Shown here: one piece after another, positions 10,146-21,632 of the stretch | Position numbering within the stretch: the first letter of the stretch is position 1 | How the letters are laid out: each line of letters begins with the position of its first letter | From: Nereocystis luetkeana | Lineage: Eukaryota; Sar; Phaeophyceae; Laminariales; Laminariaceae | NCBI GenBank assembly: GCA_031213475.1 | Contig: JARUPZ010000004.1 | Span: 7,286,000 to 7,349,999, forward strand | DNA: 64,000 bases | Direction of reading: 5' to 3' | Position numbers and translations under genes: made by a program | The notes under the pieces: model-generated | The model's input: the letters and a program-made list of their open reading frames with translations, nothing else | The model's database searches: none | What the model was told of the DNA's origin: nothing

Positions 10146-10365
10146 AGTGCTGGTTGTTGTCGTGTCCCCTATTATCCCCCTAGGAGGCGTTCGGCCTCGA
10201 TATTTCTATCGTATCCTTATAAAATAATATTTAAAAAAAAATGGTATCGTTATCGTTTGTCGAACCACCCAAGCTATTTTCGAAGTACCTAACCTTTTTC
10301 GGTTTGATAATTTTGTTGTTTTATCGAAAGATAATCGAAAGTTTCGGTACGATATCCAGGACTAC
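10146..10365 (+). repeat. Dispersed repeat R3 (CCTAGGAGGCGTTCGGC family)
   Basis: Shares GTGTCCCCTA, GGAGGCGTTCGGC, blocks of TTATCG, CCTTTTTCGG and TTTCGG(T/C)ACGATA in the same order with 62,345-62,560; a minus-strand relative is at 46,530-46,760 and a shorter partial copy follows at about 62,600-62,740. AT-rich, no coding capacity. Type unresolved: possibly a MITE or a decayed LTR. Confidence 0.55.
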
Positions 10366-10377
10366 TACGTGTTATAT

Positions 10378-10942
10378 GTGTGTGTGTTCTTCACATTAAA
10401 CCGTTCTTTCTACCCGTCGACATCCAGCACAACCAGTGTCCGTGCCGATTCTTCAATCCTAGAAGAGATACAAGTTCTGTGGTCACAAAGCTACGCCACA
10501 GAGATACTACGTTGCCACGTGTGGAGTGTGCACTGCAGTGGGCAATGCAAAGCCATGTCATCATACTATATACGACAGGCACGACATACGCAATCTATGA
10601 AATAGTGAAACGAAAAGAAACAATCAAAGAGAAAACAAAAACAAGGTAGACAAATCGAAAGAGAAAAAGAAAAAAATGAAAGCAAAATCTAGGAGAAACA
10701 ATCTGTCGTGCCCCCCCCCCGCAGGCGAGGTGGCCAACACTTGAATAAGAACGAGCTGGAAAAAAAAAGAAGAAAAATATTAAGAAAAAACACCACCACT
10801 GCTCGTATACAGAGTAAGACAAAGAACCAAGGAAAAAAGTAACAAGGAAAAATAACAAGGAAAAATGACACTTGGTAGTGGTTATGCTGGATGCCAAGGG
10901 GTAGAAAGAACAGCGGAATGTGAAGACGACAGACACAACACA
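10378..10942 (+). mobile_element. MITE-like element with about 57-bp inverted ends (family M2), full length
   Basis: The left end (GTTCTTCACATT, then TTCTTTCTACCC and CATCCAGCA) recurs in inverted form at the right end (about 10,885-10,942), giving terminal inverted repeats of about 57 bp with a few mismatches. The interior is A-rich and has no transposase. Partial copies lie at 13.1, 17.0, 33.9, 47.3, 51.7-52.2, 52.5, 53.0 and 53.3 kb. A non-autonomous DNA transposon is the best reading. Confidence 0.75.
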
Positions 10943-12293
10943 TCTACCTGTAGGAAAAAAAACCACGTATTAGCATGTACGTATGCATGGCCACTCGCCT
11001 TAAAGAGTCAAACATATCGGGCTATATTTACTACTTGAAGTCTTGATATTTTTCGAGCCACATCGCTGCACCTCTCCTCCCGCCCCTCGCGCATGCGCAC
11101 CCGCTCACAACTCACGAACCCCGCACCCAACTCACCAAGAAGAGCAACCACGACAACCGTCACTATCGCCGTCGCCCAACAATCTTGGTGCAAGAAGCGT
11201 CGCGAGGTCGAGGGGTTCATAAGACCACCCAAGGTGAGCACTCCCCTTTTTAGTTTGGATCGTGCGATGTTCATCATCACCGTCAACATGTATTGCGTGC
11301 AAGCATTTTCATTGCGCGCACTGATGTAGAGTTGTATTGTTATATTCCCTTTGAGGAGCAAGTGTAACGACGTGAAAAACGGCAAGTGTGCCGTAGTCGA
11401 GCTCCCTGGGAGAGCATGCGTGCGGCATCACGGGTAGAGCCACCATGATTCGTGTGCGCCTTGACAGCTCCTTACACTCATTTTCGCCATTTTTTCACGT
11501 ATCGTCATGTATCCCCGAAGTGCAGTCGTATAGGGTAGCTTCGGGTGGCACAATGTCATGCCCAAATCGTCCTCAGATTTTCCCCTTAAACTTGGTTTTC
11601 CCATGTGACGTCTGAAAAGAGTTACGGATAGCCCGAACCTTTTTTGATCCCGAGAGGACGACACGATGAACAACTCCTTGCATTGCTGCGCGGACGCGAA
11701 ATCTGCCACCACCCCCCCCCCCTCCCTCCGCCTGCCCCGACCAAGCCTAACGCCTTGAAACCCGTCCTCCGATTCTGGTGGCACACTGCTTGGAATAGTA
11801 CTTTTAAAGGTTAAACGAGAGGATGAAAATTATCTCACAAGATTGCAATAGTTTTTCACGGATCGATCTTCGAGAATGTTGCCAATACGGAACGAGTTGC
11901 TGCTTTCGAAAAGACCTTGTCAAAAGCCGAGAGCCATGCGGGGACATAAATATTCGACTTTTATTCAGCACTGACTGATGATACCTCATACCGTTGCCGA
12001 GAAAACGAACGCATCACACTCTCCTGCTGTAAGACAACCAGAAGAAGCTTGAATCTACAAGTTGGTTTCCGTGAAGCGCGGTGACGTTCTAGACAGATTG
12101 AGGAGTGTTCGGCGTTGGGTTTCCCCCCTGTAGCCCCGAGGCTACAGCTACTTGCTGTAATTGTAGCAATGTTGTCACCAATGAAACTATACGGTCGATT
12201 ATTTTAGATGATTTGAATATTATTTTTTTTCGTTGCACGCGTCGCCGATAATATATATATATGTATAATTCCAGGTACGTACTCGTACTATTT
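10943..12293. other. Intergenic stretch with a GC-rich patch, no assigned gene
   Basis: 11,080-11,235 is GC-rich and could encode an exon on either strand: the plus strand ends in a donor-like AAG|GTGAGC at 11,234, and the minus strand also contains a GTGAGT. A 118-residue minus-strand frame at 11,428-11,784 matches nothing I know. A C10-type tract lies at 11,709. An AT repeat is at 12,250-12,262. I assign no gene. Confidence 0.4.
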
Positions 12294-12392
12294 CGGGGGG
12301 GCATATTAAATACCCTGGTAGGGCCTAAAGGATACACAAAAACCTATATATCGCTACCTTTCATAGATTCGAGAAGTATTTGGTCCTACTTA
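12294..12392. mobile_element. TA mini-MITE (family M1), degenerate copy
   Basis: Starts with a C followed by seven G and ends with TTTGGTCCTACTTACTACG; the interior has ACACAAAAACCTATATAT as in the other copies. Both inverted ends carry several mismatches. Confidence 0.55.
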
Positions 12393-13084
12393 CTACGACG
12401 ACTCCTGAAATGAGTATATATTCGAATTCCAGTAAGCACGACGAGCTACAGCAACTGGTACCAGTCTCACGCGTGCAAACCATCCAGTTCACAGCACCCG
12501 GGTCGCAGAAACCCCACGCTGAGAGCACTGCCTGTGGATGTGCAAACAGTAGTGGGTGTATGGACGTACGTGCTAGGCTTGCAAGGACCTGCTAGGCATG
12601 CAAGTCAGCTAACACCAGGGGCTACTGCTGTATACCCGGTGGTAGTAGGTGTTTGTAACTGAGGGGCCCCGATTTGGCAACGAGGGGAAACCTTACATGA
12701 ATCCCAAATGTTTTGTGTACAATAATTTTCATGTATCTGTATTATTAATTTTGATAAGTAAGTGCTTGTAATAATCGCTGTTACCACCGCATGGACGATC
12801 ATGATTACGACCTGGTTCAGGGATTCTGTTCGACCTGTCTTCGACACCATAACCTCTCGCCGTTACATCGCACAAGCCTTCCGTGCCCTTGCGCCGTGGG
12901 ATGAGGGGGATCAAGCAAGTTCGATTTCTGAGGTATTCGTGATTGTGTGAGGTTGGCCTTTCTTGGACCCTACATGCTTACCGAAAACGAAACAGATGCC
13001 CCCCCCCCCGTCTATGCAGCACTCCTCGGGCAAATGGCACCGAAAGGATGTGCCATTTTTCAGGTTTTCTACTGGATAAGAGCG
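12393..13084. other. Intergenic stretch, no gene seen
   Basis: Contains a 9-C tract at about 13,000-13,009. Only short frames without domains are present. Confidence 0.4.
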
Positions 13085-13215
13085 CGTGGTGAACAATGTA
13101 GTAACACTGTTGTGCTGTGACGTAGTTTTGTGACCACAGACCTGGTATCTGCCTCTCCAGAACTAAATAATAGGAAGGGCCACTGGCTCTGCTGGATGCC
13201 GCCGGGTCTGATACA
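13085..13215 (-). mobile_element. M2 MITE relic
   Basis: Retains GACGTAG, TTTTGTGACCACAGA, a GCTGGATGCCG core and the order seen in the M2 end at 53,030-53,152, with many substitutions. An old truncated copy. Confidence 0.45.
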
Positions 13216-13795
13216 CAACGGTGTAGGGTGAAGACCTCCCTTCCGTATACTTTGTCTGCTATTAATAGTCTCCTTTTTGCTTCCCTGGTGTCCTTAGTGG
13301 TGGAATGCGTATAATACTATGCTTGTTTTTTGTGTTTTGCCTCTGTTTTACTACCGAGGTATTTCTTCCACTCCAGAGTTATTGGGGCCTGTCCTGCGAC
13401 CACGGACTGCATTGTATTGTGTCGATGAGCTAATAATGTGAGAACAACAACAACAGCAACAACAACAACTACCACTCTGTCAAGGCCGTGAAAGGGGAAG
13501 AGCCGTATTGCCTCGACCTTCGTGAAGGGTTTGCCCGATCTGCCACTAGACCTGACTCGTGACTATGCTTACATGACATATGGAATGTACAGAAGTACAG
13601 CACAGAGAACCGCCGTAAAACTATACTTTTCATTTGTCTGGTCGTGCCCCTTCAGGTTTCAATACGCCGTAAATAATTGTTGCTAAACTGGTCGCCTCGG
13701 TGATCTTGCGATTACCCTCGAACGCTGCAGAGGATGATAGTGTATTTCTTGATTCCGAACCCCACCGTGCGTTGTGAATTGTGAACGAAATTGCA
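13216..13795. other. Intergenic stretch with a short CAA repeat
   Basis: A (CAA)n tract with interruptions is at about 13,442-13,472. Nothing else was recognised. Confidence 0.4.
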
Positions 13796-14010
13796 AAAAC
13801 TAAAAACGGGTCAACTGCTAAGAGCGCTTGTTAGTAGCAGCGTGGGTCGGAGCATTCCGACGCGTGTCGACGTAAGAGGAAGCCGGGCTTCGATAAAATT
13901 TGCTCGTACGAGAGGTACGAAAACCGTACAAGCTGGGGTCGGAAAAGGAGAGCTTGCTATTTTATCGTGCCCCATAATAAATGACCCCGGGCGGACTTTA
14001 CCATTATTTT
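13796..14010 (+). mobile_element. SINE family 1, old degenerate copy
   Basis: Matches the body of SINE family 1: GAGCGC, GCAGCGTGGGT, a TTCGA/TTCCGA(C/T)G(C) block followed by GTCGACG, then later GAGCTTGCTAT and CCCC in the same order as 16,060-16,200. The tRNA head and tail are missing or unrecognisable. A frame of about 80 codons crosses it but its content is explained by the SINE. Confidence 0.5.
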
Positions 14011-15936
14011 GCATCTTCCCAAGACAGGTGTTATAGGATGGCTATCATTGCAATGTCTTCGGCTTTCTATCGAACCTACCCATATGTGTATAAAGTCCCT
14101 CTGATGTGTGCCTGTGTGATAAAACAAAAAGTGCACATGCAAATACGCTCCGTCTTAAAAAGCGGGAATTATTTGGTCGAGATCGTAACGAGGAGTTCTT
14201 TCTGATTTTTTAGTATTTATTTACCGAAATTTCGGTAATTTCCTCTTGGAAAAAAAAACAAAGAAACACCGATAATTTCCTCTAGGAAAAAAAAAATATA
14301 TATATATTTATATATACCGAGATCGGGAGAATACCGAAAAAAAGCTTAAAAACAGCCCTCGTTATAAGATCAACCCTAAAAACATTACATTACGCAAAAG
14401 GACAAAAAACTGACGCTGTTTTGAGGGGTTATTCACTATGGGCCACTTCTGGGGTATGACAACGTATCACAAAAGGAGAGAAAAAAATCGGGCGAAAGCA
14501 TACCCTCTACAAGAGAAAACTAAACACTCGTAATACGTAACAAAGAAGGCTTGTGAAAATAGCCGCACTAGTAATACTGAGGCCCTTAGCATCTATCTAG
14601 GCTACGCGTATCATTGTTTTCGTTTTAGAATTATTGATTTTGCTTATTCCTCCCTTTTTTCTGGGGACTTATGTATGTGGGGACTGATCAGCTGCCACAC
14701 AGTCTAGCAGCAACACACTGTAGACTCGTGGTTATATAAAGCCTGCGTGAAGCCGAAGATCTCAGCTTTCCAATGCTACTTGAAGCAGGAAGTACGAGGT
14801 ATGTCGTTAAAGTGAGATCAGAGGAGGTGATAAATAATAGGTCATCCGAACATACTTTATTTTGAGGGGCGACATGATTCACCCTCACTCAGATCTCGTC
14901 GGAATTTAAGGCACTACTATGAATATCAATGATAGTAAGCATCTATGGGCAGCTTGGAGTGTGGCCCGTAGTATTGAGACACCTTCTTTGCGAGCATCTC
15001 CCTGCTCGTTCTTGAGATACGTGCGTCTACAAATTGACAGATTTATTTGCTCACCTTCCCACCTCTCTCTGTCTCCTCATGATCGGCAACCTCATACGTT
15101 TGGCTGCACGGAGCATCGTTGTTCTCAAGCCTTCGGCTTCCGTCGCTTTGTAGTGCTCTCGTACGATGCCATATACCTGGTAGTTGAAAGTTAGTGACAG
15201 ATAGAAGATGCAGATATTAATGGTACCTGGCAGTTTCTTCTGTCTTTGTAAAAATACTAAAAATGTCCTCGAAAACAATTGTTTCGAGAAGGTTCATGCT
15301 AAACAGTAGATCCGCTGGGCCTAGATAGAACCCTCCAGACAGCAGGCGCTGTAGTCAGCAACCACAAGTTGGTTAGTGGTGGGAACGGGGGAACTCAATA
15401 TTGTTGAAAGGATATACCCGCGGCCATGTTACTGCTGTATTTAATAGTTCAGTTTGCACATTGATTTTATCTTGTGTGCGCTTTCTCCGTCTCGTGAATT
15501 TTTAGGCAGCTGTTTTTTTATTGTTTGTCGGATCTTCCTAGGGTTCCAGCACATTTTTGTGTGACCACGGCCCTTTTCGTTTGACAAAAACAACAAACAA
15601 CAACTCAGGTTACCGCAACACTAGAGAAGGGCGGAGAAAATTCTTTGCGCACCGATTCACTCCACTCGAACTTCGGAAGTTAGTTGTTTGGGCAGGTGCT
15701 GCTGTGACAAGATCTGTGACTAAAACGTATTTGTTTTTAATGAAACGAATTGTGAGAAGAAATTCTGCATTTTCGCTATTAATAGTGTTCCGTATCGTAT
15801 CTGTTAATAAATGTCTGGATAAAATTTGTGATATTTTTGGGATATATATACAAGGTTCCCCTTCGGGGTGTAGGTATCTTGTAATCCCGGGGGCGTCGCA
15901 AGGCGAAAAGGGAGTCAGTCACAGGTAACACAAGAG
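14011..15936. other. Long intergenic stretch, no gene seen
   Basis: Holds A-rich runs with alternating AT at 14,290-14,315, two short repeats of CC(G/A)..AATTTCCTCT (14,230-14,290), and two ACCTGGTA/GGTACCTGG motifs near 15,175 and 15,222. The longest frame (15,557-15,928) lacks domains. I find nothing to annotate. Confidence 0.4.
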
Positions 15937-16283
15937 CCGGTCGCCCCGGTGGTTCAAGTGGTTAACCTCGAATTCTACTTGTTTGAGTCCTGGGTTCGAG
16001 CCCCAGGAGGGTCGGACTTTGACTTTATTTGCAAAAAAAAAAAAAGCATTCAATTGTTGAGAGCGCCTTGCAGCGTGGGTAGGCACAATTCGATGCGAGT
16101 CGACGAGGGAAGAAAAGGCTGAAATATTCTCGCGGTAAAAAAGTGAATGCACGTACCGTAGCGGGAAGGGAGGAGAAGAGCCTGCTATGTGACCCCGGAT
16201 CTGAGTTACGAGTTGGAAGGAGAGATAGAAGAAGATGTGCGAAGATAATTAATAGGATGAGATAAAAAACAAAAAAAAAACAC
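15937..16283 (+). mobile_element. tRNA-derived SINE, family 1, plus-strand copy
   Basis: The head is tRNA-like, with an A box TGGTTCAAGTGG at about 15,949 and a B box GGTTCGAGCCC at 15,993-16,003, spaced as in a polymerase III promoter. A family-specific body follows (GCAGCGTGGGTAGGC, AGTCGACGAGGGAAG, GTACCGTAGCGGGAAGG) and an A-rich 3' end at 16,262-16,283. It lies tail to tail with a minus-strand copy only about 25 bp away. Confidence 0.9.
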
Positions 16284-16308
16284 ACGTATATAGCTGAAAC
16301 CTGAGACT

Positions 16309-16664
16309 TTTTTTTTTTTGTTTTTTTTTTGTTTGTTTTTTTTTCCATCCCATTCATTATCTTCGCACATCTTCTTCTCTTTCTCCTTCCAACTCGTAAC
16401 TCAGATCCGGGGTCACATAGCAGGCTCTTCTCCCCCCTTCCCGCTACGGTACGTGCCTTCATTTTTATCGCGAGAAGATTTCAGCCTTTTCTTCCCTCGT
16501 CGACTCGCATCGAATTGTGCCTACCCACGCTGCAAGGCGCTCTCAACAATTGAATCCCTTTTATTTTTGCAAATAAGTCAAAGTCCGACCCTCCTAGGGC
16601 TCGAACCCAGGACTCAAACAAGTAGAATTCGAGGTTAACCACTTGAACCACCGGGGCGACCGGC
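16309..16664 (-). mobile_element. tRNA-derived SINE, family 1, minus-strand copy
   Basis: Read from 16,664 downward it has the same tRNA-like head, body and A-rich tail (long T runs on the plus strand at 16,309-16,345) as the neighbouring plus-strand copy. Together the two form an inverted repeat of about 730 bp. Confidence 0.9.
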
Positions 16665-17036
16665 TACATGGGTTAGCGTATTGCTCGAAGGAAAGAGTAC
16701 TTGATTAATATCGTAGCAGTCAGCAGGAACCGAGTACTACTCTTTCTGTGGAAATCGCTACATAGCATGCACGCGGTATACCATGGGTTGTGGGTTGACT
16801 ACTAGATACTGCTTGCTGTTACCATTCACCACTACCACCACTACGCAGATAGATGTATTATTACCGGTTTAGAAGGAGCATGCACTTTCCAAAATACTAC
16901 CTGGTACACTACTGCTGCTGTATAACTATACTAAGTACTACTGCTAGAGAATGACCAATCGATCATACAACGATACAGGCAATCTCATGTCATAGACAGA
17001 GAGGTCAAGTACCCATGTGGTACCATGGATGGGTTG
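16665..17036. other. Intergenic stretch, no gene seen
   Basis: Rich in CTGCTG and TAC trinucleotides; one ACCTGGTA motif near 16,900. No gene signal. Confidence 0.4.
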
Positions 17037-17113
17037 GGGCATGACTTGCATTGCCCACTGCTCTGCTTACTGCATCCGTGGCAACGTAGTATCTCTGTGG
17101 CGTAGCTTTTGTG
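17037..17113 (-). mobile_element. M2 MITE fragment
   Basis: The block GCCCACTGC...GTGGCAACGTAGTATCTCTG and GGCGTAGCTTT matches the interior of M2 (complement of 10,490-10,555). It is followed by an AT-rich stretch with two inverted ACCAGGT/ACCTGGT motifs (17,125-17,170). Confidence 0.6.
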
Positions 17114-17177
17114 ACCAATATATATATACCAGGTACGGAGTATATAATATATACCTGGTATATATATATTTATATAT

Positions 17178-17324
17178 TTGCTCATCCCATTTATTATCTT
17201 CGCACATCTTCTTCTCTATCTCCTTCGAACTCATAACTCAGATCCAGGGTCACATAACAGGCTCTTCTACCCCCTTCCCGCTACGGTACGTGCCTTCATT
17301 TTTATCGGGAGAAGATTTCAGCCT
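17178..17324 (-). mobile_element. SINE family 1, truncated copy
   Basis: Retains the 3' half of the SINE body (complement of the CATCCCATTTATTATCTTCGC block and the GTACCGTAGCGGG block). The tRNA head is absent; the copy ends at AGCCT. Confidence 0.8.
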
Positions 17325-17384
17325 AGATATATACCACTGCCAGAAATGCACGTACTGTAAATAAATGCAGTATCCATGTAGAAA

Positions 17385-17824
17385 TGTTACGGTTCGGTTG
17401 ACCGTCTCAGGAGTTATGATGACATAGAGGCGTTTTCATATTGTAGCTCCGCTCCGGACGGAAGGTTTCATCCCCCTTCCGTCTCACTCAGTTCCCGCGA
17501 CCATCACCACGGTCACGGAACAAGCAATCACTTACCATCTAGCCATCTCCAGTTGGAGCCTCTTCACAGAAGAACCACAAGCTCGCCCTACTCTCCTGGA
17601 GACCTAGGAGCGCACCTCTCGACTCGGTCGGACTCAAGCTCTGCTCTGTCACTGAGGTTGGTCATTGATGTCTCGTCTTTGTGTTCTCCTTTTGGGTTAT
17701 GCATCTCTGAGTGGCAACCTGTGGTCCACAGATGCCACTCCTGCCAACTATTACAGAACCCTACATGTGTTGCCTTGTGACAATGACTTAAGACCTCAGC
17801 CCAGGTAGCCAGCTTTCCGTTTCA
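17385..17824 (+). repeat. 5' LTR (440 bp)
   Basis: Starts TGTTACGG, ends CCGTTTCA, and matches 26,770-27,209 base for base as far as I can see. A 75-codon frame occurs in both copies but is only a by-product of the repeat. Confidence 0.95.
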
Positions 17825-17842
17825 TGGTGTTCAGTCCCTGTA
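17825..17842 (+). promoter_or_regulatory. Candidate primer-binding site
   Basis: Directly abuts the 5' LTR and begins TGG, the complement of a tRNA CCA end, as primer-binding sites do. I cannot name the tRNA. Confidence 0.45.
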
Positions 17843-18950
17843 CATGCTGCGCGCTTACTGCACGGGTTTGCATTTCCCGTGCCGGAACGAGCGGCGGCCT
17901 TCGCGCCTCCGACCTGTTCCTTTCGATTTTATTTTTTATCTTGAGTAACTTTTTTGGTAGCTGCGGGTGGCAGCGTTTTATTGTTTTTTTTTGTGTGTTG
18001 CACCTCGCCTTTCCTTTGCCTCTACGGGGGGTACACGCGCTGATAGCGCTCTTCCTGCAAGCAACTCTGACCCACCGCTGACCACATGCAACCATGGACC
18101 ACGTGGAAACTCAACCCCACTGGTACCTACTACGGGGTAGGCTGTATCACGGATACAGCAGCAGCAGTACTGCGCGTCCCGCGCGTACGATAACACCCAT
18201 GACTCTGAACGGGTGCTCATTATTTAGGGGGTCTGTACTCAATTAATTATTTTATTTCGGTGGGGAATGCCTGAGTACCTGGTATAATTCATGATGCATG
18301 ACACAACCAGGAAGCGACTTGCTCCCTGGCGCGTGTCCACATCGTTGATTCTCACTCTGGTACCCTGAGTTTGCGTGCTTGGCTCGACGTGTATTGAACA
18401 AATGGCGCAGGTGGGAGCCGGCAGCGCACTTGTCAGACCCCCATCACCTTTTCCACACAGCAGCCAAAATAAAGAATGAATGAAAAATAAGCGTAAGCCT
18501 GACGATGATGCGGGGTTTGAGAGCGCGAGTGTCCAAGTGCGCTCGCTGAGACTCTCAGGCTCGTGTTCCACAAGCCAGCTGCTGTCACGTACGTCGTTAC
18601 TGCCGTCGCTTGCCGTCACGTGCTTGTGTGCTGCCCTTACCACGTGCGTGTATGTTGCCGCTGCCGTCGCCGCCTCGCCACGTTTCGTTGCTGCTGTTAT
18701 CTGTGAAATAAAAATGCCTCACGGCTAACGCAACATACTAATTTAACGCACGTCCTTTTCCATCCCCCTTTCTTAGTTATTGTTCTGGCAAGTTAGAGGT
18801 CGATAAGCATCCCTGCAAACCTTGCAAGCCACGTTTTTCATTTTTATGTGTCTTGGTAATAACGTTATAACTGTGAGTCAGATCATTTTTAATAGACTAC
18901 AGCAGTAGGCAAAATTACGTACGTACGAGTATACACTGTGGTATTGCATG
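17843..18950 (+). other. Element leader, no coding domain seen
   Basis: Position corresponds to the leader/gag region of an LTR element, but no gag motif was found. There are T-rich stretches at 17,925-17,995 and a GC-rich stretch of TGCCGTCGC-type repeats at 18,590-18,700. Confidence 0.4.
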
Positions 18951-18959
18951 TCGACCCCT

Positions 18960-20400
18960 CTATCTCTCTCTTCAGTAGGTTCACGGTACCGGCCTACCGC
19001 TGTTGTACGGCGATGTTACTGCTGTACTGCGTTTTGGCCACCACAACCGCGGCTGTACTGCGATTTTGCGGCTGTACGGCGATTTTGCTTTTTCGTTTGC
19101 CGCCGTTGTTATTTTTTTTTTTTTTACTCTGATCATTATTTTTTTTTGTTCACTTTTGCTATTCATTTTAATTGTCTTAACAAAACCGTGTGCGCTGCTG
19201 TACTGCGATTTTGCTGATGTACTGCGATTTTGCTACCGCCCGACTGACTACTGCTGTGCCGTGATTTCGCGCCACTGCCTTGGTACGGTTATGCGTGGTT
19301 TTCTCGCTGATCCTATGCTAATTTCCTGTACTGCTGTACTGCGGCGTGTCTGTTAACGTTATGTTCTTTCGTCTTCTGCACGTTTTGCCGCTGTTGTTAT
19401 TTTTTTTACTCTGATCATTATTTATTTTTGTTCACTTTTGCTATTCATTTTAATGTCTTAACAAAACCGTGTGCGCTGCTGTACTGCGATTTTGCTGCTG
19501 TACTGCGATTTTGCTACCGCCCGACTGACTACTGCTGTGCCGTGATTTCGCGCCACTGCCTTACCTTAGTACGGTTATGCGTGGTTTTCTCGCTGATCCT
19601 ATGCTAATTTCCTGTTCTGCTGTACTGCGGCGTGTCTGTGAACGGTATTTTCTTTCGTCTTCTGCACGTTTTGCCGCTGTTGTTATTTTTTTTTACTCTG
19701 ATCATTATTTATTTTTGTTCACTTTTGCTATTCATTTTAATGTCTTAACAAAACCGTGTGCGCTGCTGTACTGCGATTTTGCTGCTGTACTGCGATTTTG
19801 CTACCGCCCGACTGACTACTGCTGTGCCGTGATTTCGCGCCACTGCCTTGGTACGGTTATGCGTGGTTTTCTCGCTGATCCTATGCTAATTTCCTGTACT
19901 GCTGTACTGCGGTGTGTCTGTTAATGGTATGTTCTTTCGTCTTCTGCACGTTTTGCCGCTGTTGTTAATTTTTTACTCAGATCATTATTTATTTTTGTTC
20001 ACTTTTGCTATTCATTTTAATGTCTTGACAACACCGTGTGCGCTGCTGTACTGCGATTTTGCTGCTGTACTGCGATTTTGCTACCGCCCGACTGACTACT
20101 GCTGTGCCGTGATTTCGCGCCACTGCCTTATGCGTGGTTTTCTCGCTGATCCTATGCTAATTCCCTGTACTGCTGTACTGCGGTGTGTCTGTTAACGGTA
20201 TGTTCTTTCGTCTTCTGCACGTTTTGCCGCTGTTGTTATTTTTTTACTCTGATCATTATTATTTTTTGTTCACTTTTATTATTTTTTCACTTTTGATTTT
20301 TCGCCACTGTACTACTGTGCCGTGATTTCACGCCACGGTAGTACGGTTATGCGGAGATTTCTCGCTGATCCTATGCTAATTTCCTCACTCTTGTCGTAAT
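18960..20400 (+). repeat. Tandem array, about 280 bp x 5
   Basis: The landmark ATGCGTGGTTTTCTCGCTGA recurs at about 19,291, 19,578, 19,859 and 20,130, with a diverged copy near 20,349; spacing 287, 281, 271 and 219 bp. Within a unit TACTGCGATTTTGC is itself doubled. A TTTTTTACTC(T/A)GATCATTA block ends each unit. Late units are shorter and more diverged. Confidence 0.85.
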
Positions 20401-21632
20401 AAATGGGTCTGCACTTGAACGACCTCCAAGTCTATTGAGTCTGCGCCTGTCCTGGTTACATTACTGTACTACTGTGCCGTGATTTTACGCCACTGTCGTA
20501 ATAACCGGATGGTCTGCGGTCGAAGGACGACCACGTCTTTTGAGTCTGCGCCTTTCCCGGATGCATTACGTTACTGCTGTGCCGTTATGGTCTTGAACCG
20601 AGCCTTCACAAGGTCTGCCCCTATCCTACCTACTACCTAGCATGCGTTCTGTTTTATTGGAGATGGGTCTGTGCCTTGTGGGGACGTGGTTACGGTCTCT
20701 GATCCGAGCCTCCATAGGGTCTGTGCCTCCCCTACCTGTATTTGTCAAATATAGTATAGAAGAGATAGATATGTGCCTCGTGGGAGCGGTGTTGTCTCTT
20801 CACCCGTCGTGGAAGACAGAGACGAAGTTCCACGAGGTCTGTGCCTGTCCTACCTACACGGTCTGTTAGTATGCTGACTACAATTTTACTTCGTTTATTT
20901 TGTGGGCGTACAGCTGCTGAGCGTATCCAGTGTATGCACTTGCCACCTGGAATACAATTCGTTGTCGATCCGCTTATTCATTACAGGTGTGAGTCGCACT
21001 CAACATCTTACTCTGCTTCAGTTGGCTTATACTGATTTTCACGCTTGTATCGGTGCTGATATCTGCGCTTATCTCATTATGCTGCTCTGCTGCTGGTTGT
21101 ACTGATTTTCCCGCTTTTATTGGAGTTGATATTTGTACTATTTTCTATGCTCCGTCATCGCAACATGTTCCTGCAACGAAGGGCGAGCGGGAGACAGAAA
21201 CGGCCGGATGCATTATGATTTTCCTATCTCACCTTGTTGGCGCATGCATAACATATATATGGGTTTGTCTGAGCCTGAGAGGACCATTGTTGCCGTCTCC
21301 ATCCGGCAGAGAGATAACAACGAGGTCTCTCTGGAATACTAATATGTTCGGCTGATCTGTACCGCCGATTTCAACACGCTGTGCGGGCAGCAGGAGATTA
21401 ACACACTCTCGTATACCGCGTACATGTATATATGTGCTTACCGGCAGCTATTCTGCTGACGTCCCGTGTTCCACTGCTGCTGTACTCGTCCTATATCTTA
21501 TCTTGACATTCGCTTATCATTTGCCTGTCTGCGTATCGGCTGCCCTCGCCGTACGCCGCTCGTCAAACCCGCGACGCTTTGCTCCGCGTCGCTGGGAACG
21601 CAGCACATCTTGTTGTATGTTTTGTGTTCGTT
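20401..21632 (+). other. Element interior with recurring GTCTG(C/T)GCCT motifs
   Basis: No domain-bearing frame. GGTCTG(C/T)(G/A)CCT-type motifs recur near 20,408, 20,440, 20,513, 20,543, 20,612, 20,666, 20,718 and 20,837, usually near a C-rich/G-rich pair, and look like older relatives of the hairpin repeats that follow at 21.7-22.4 kb. Confidence 0.45.

Noticed and set aside
11428-11784. 118-codon minus-strand frame
   Set aside because: Some protein-like composition but no known motif; not enough to call a gene.
15937-16020. Possible tRNA genes at SINE heads (also 8,640, 27,760, 28,680, 51,150)
   Set aside because: A and B boxes are present but the cloverleaf is incomplete and each is followed by a family-specific SINE body, so these are SINE promoters.
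17553-17780. 75-codon frame found twice with the same sequence (also 26,938-27,165)
   Set aside because: It lies inside the two identical LTRs; identity reflects recent insertion, not selection for a protein.
18960-20400. CRISPR-like array
   Set aside because: Units are about 280 bp without unique spacers; this is a eukaryotic minisatellite.
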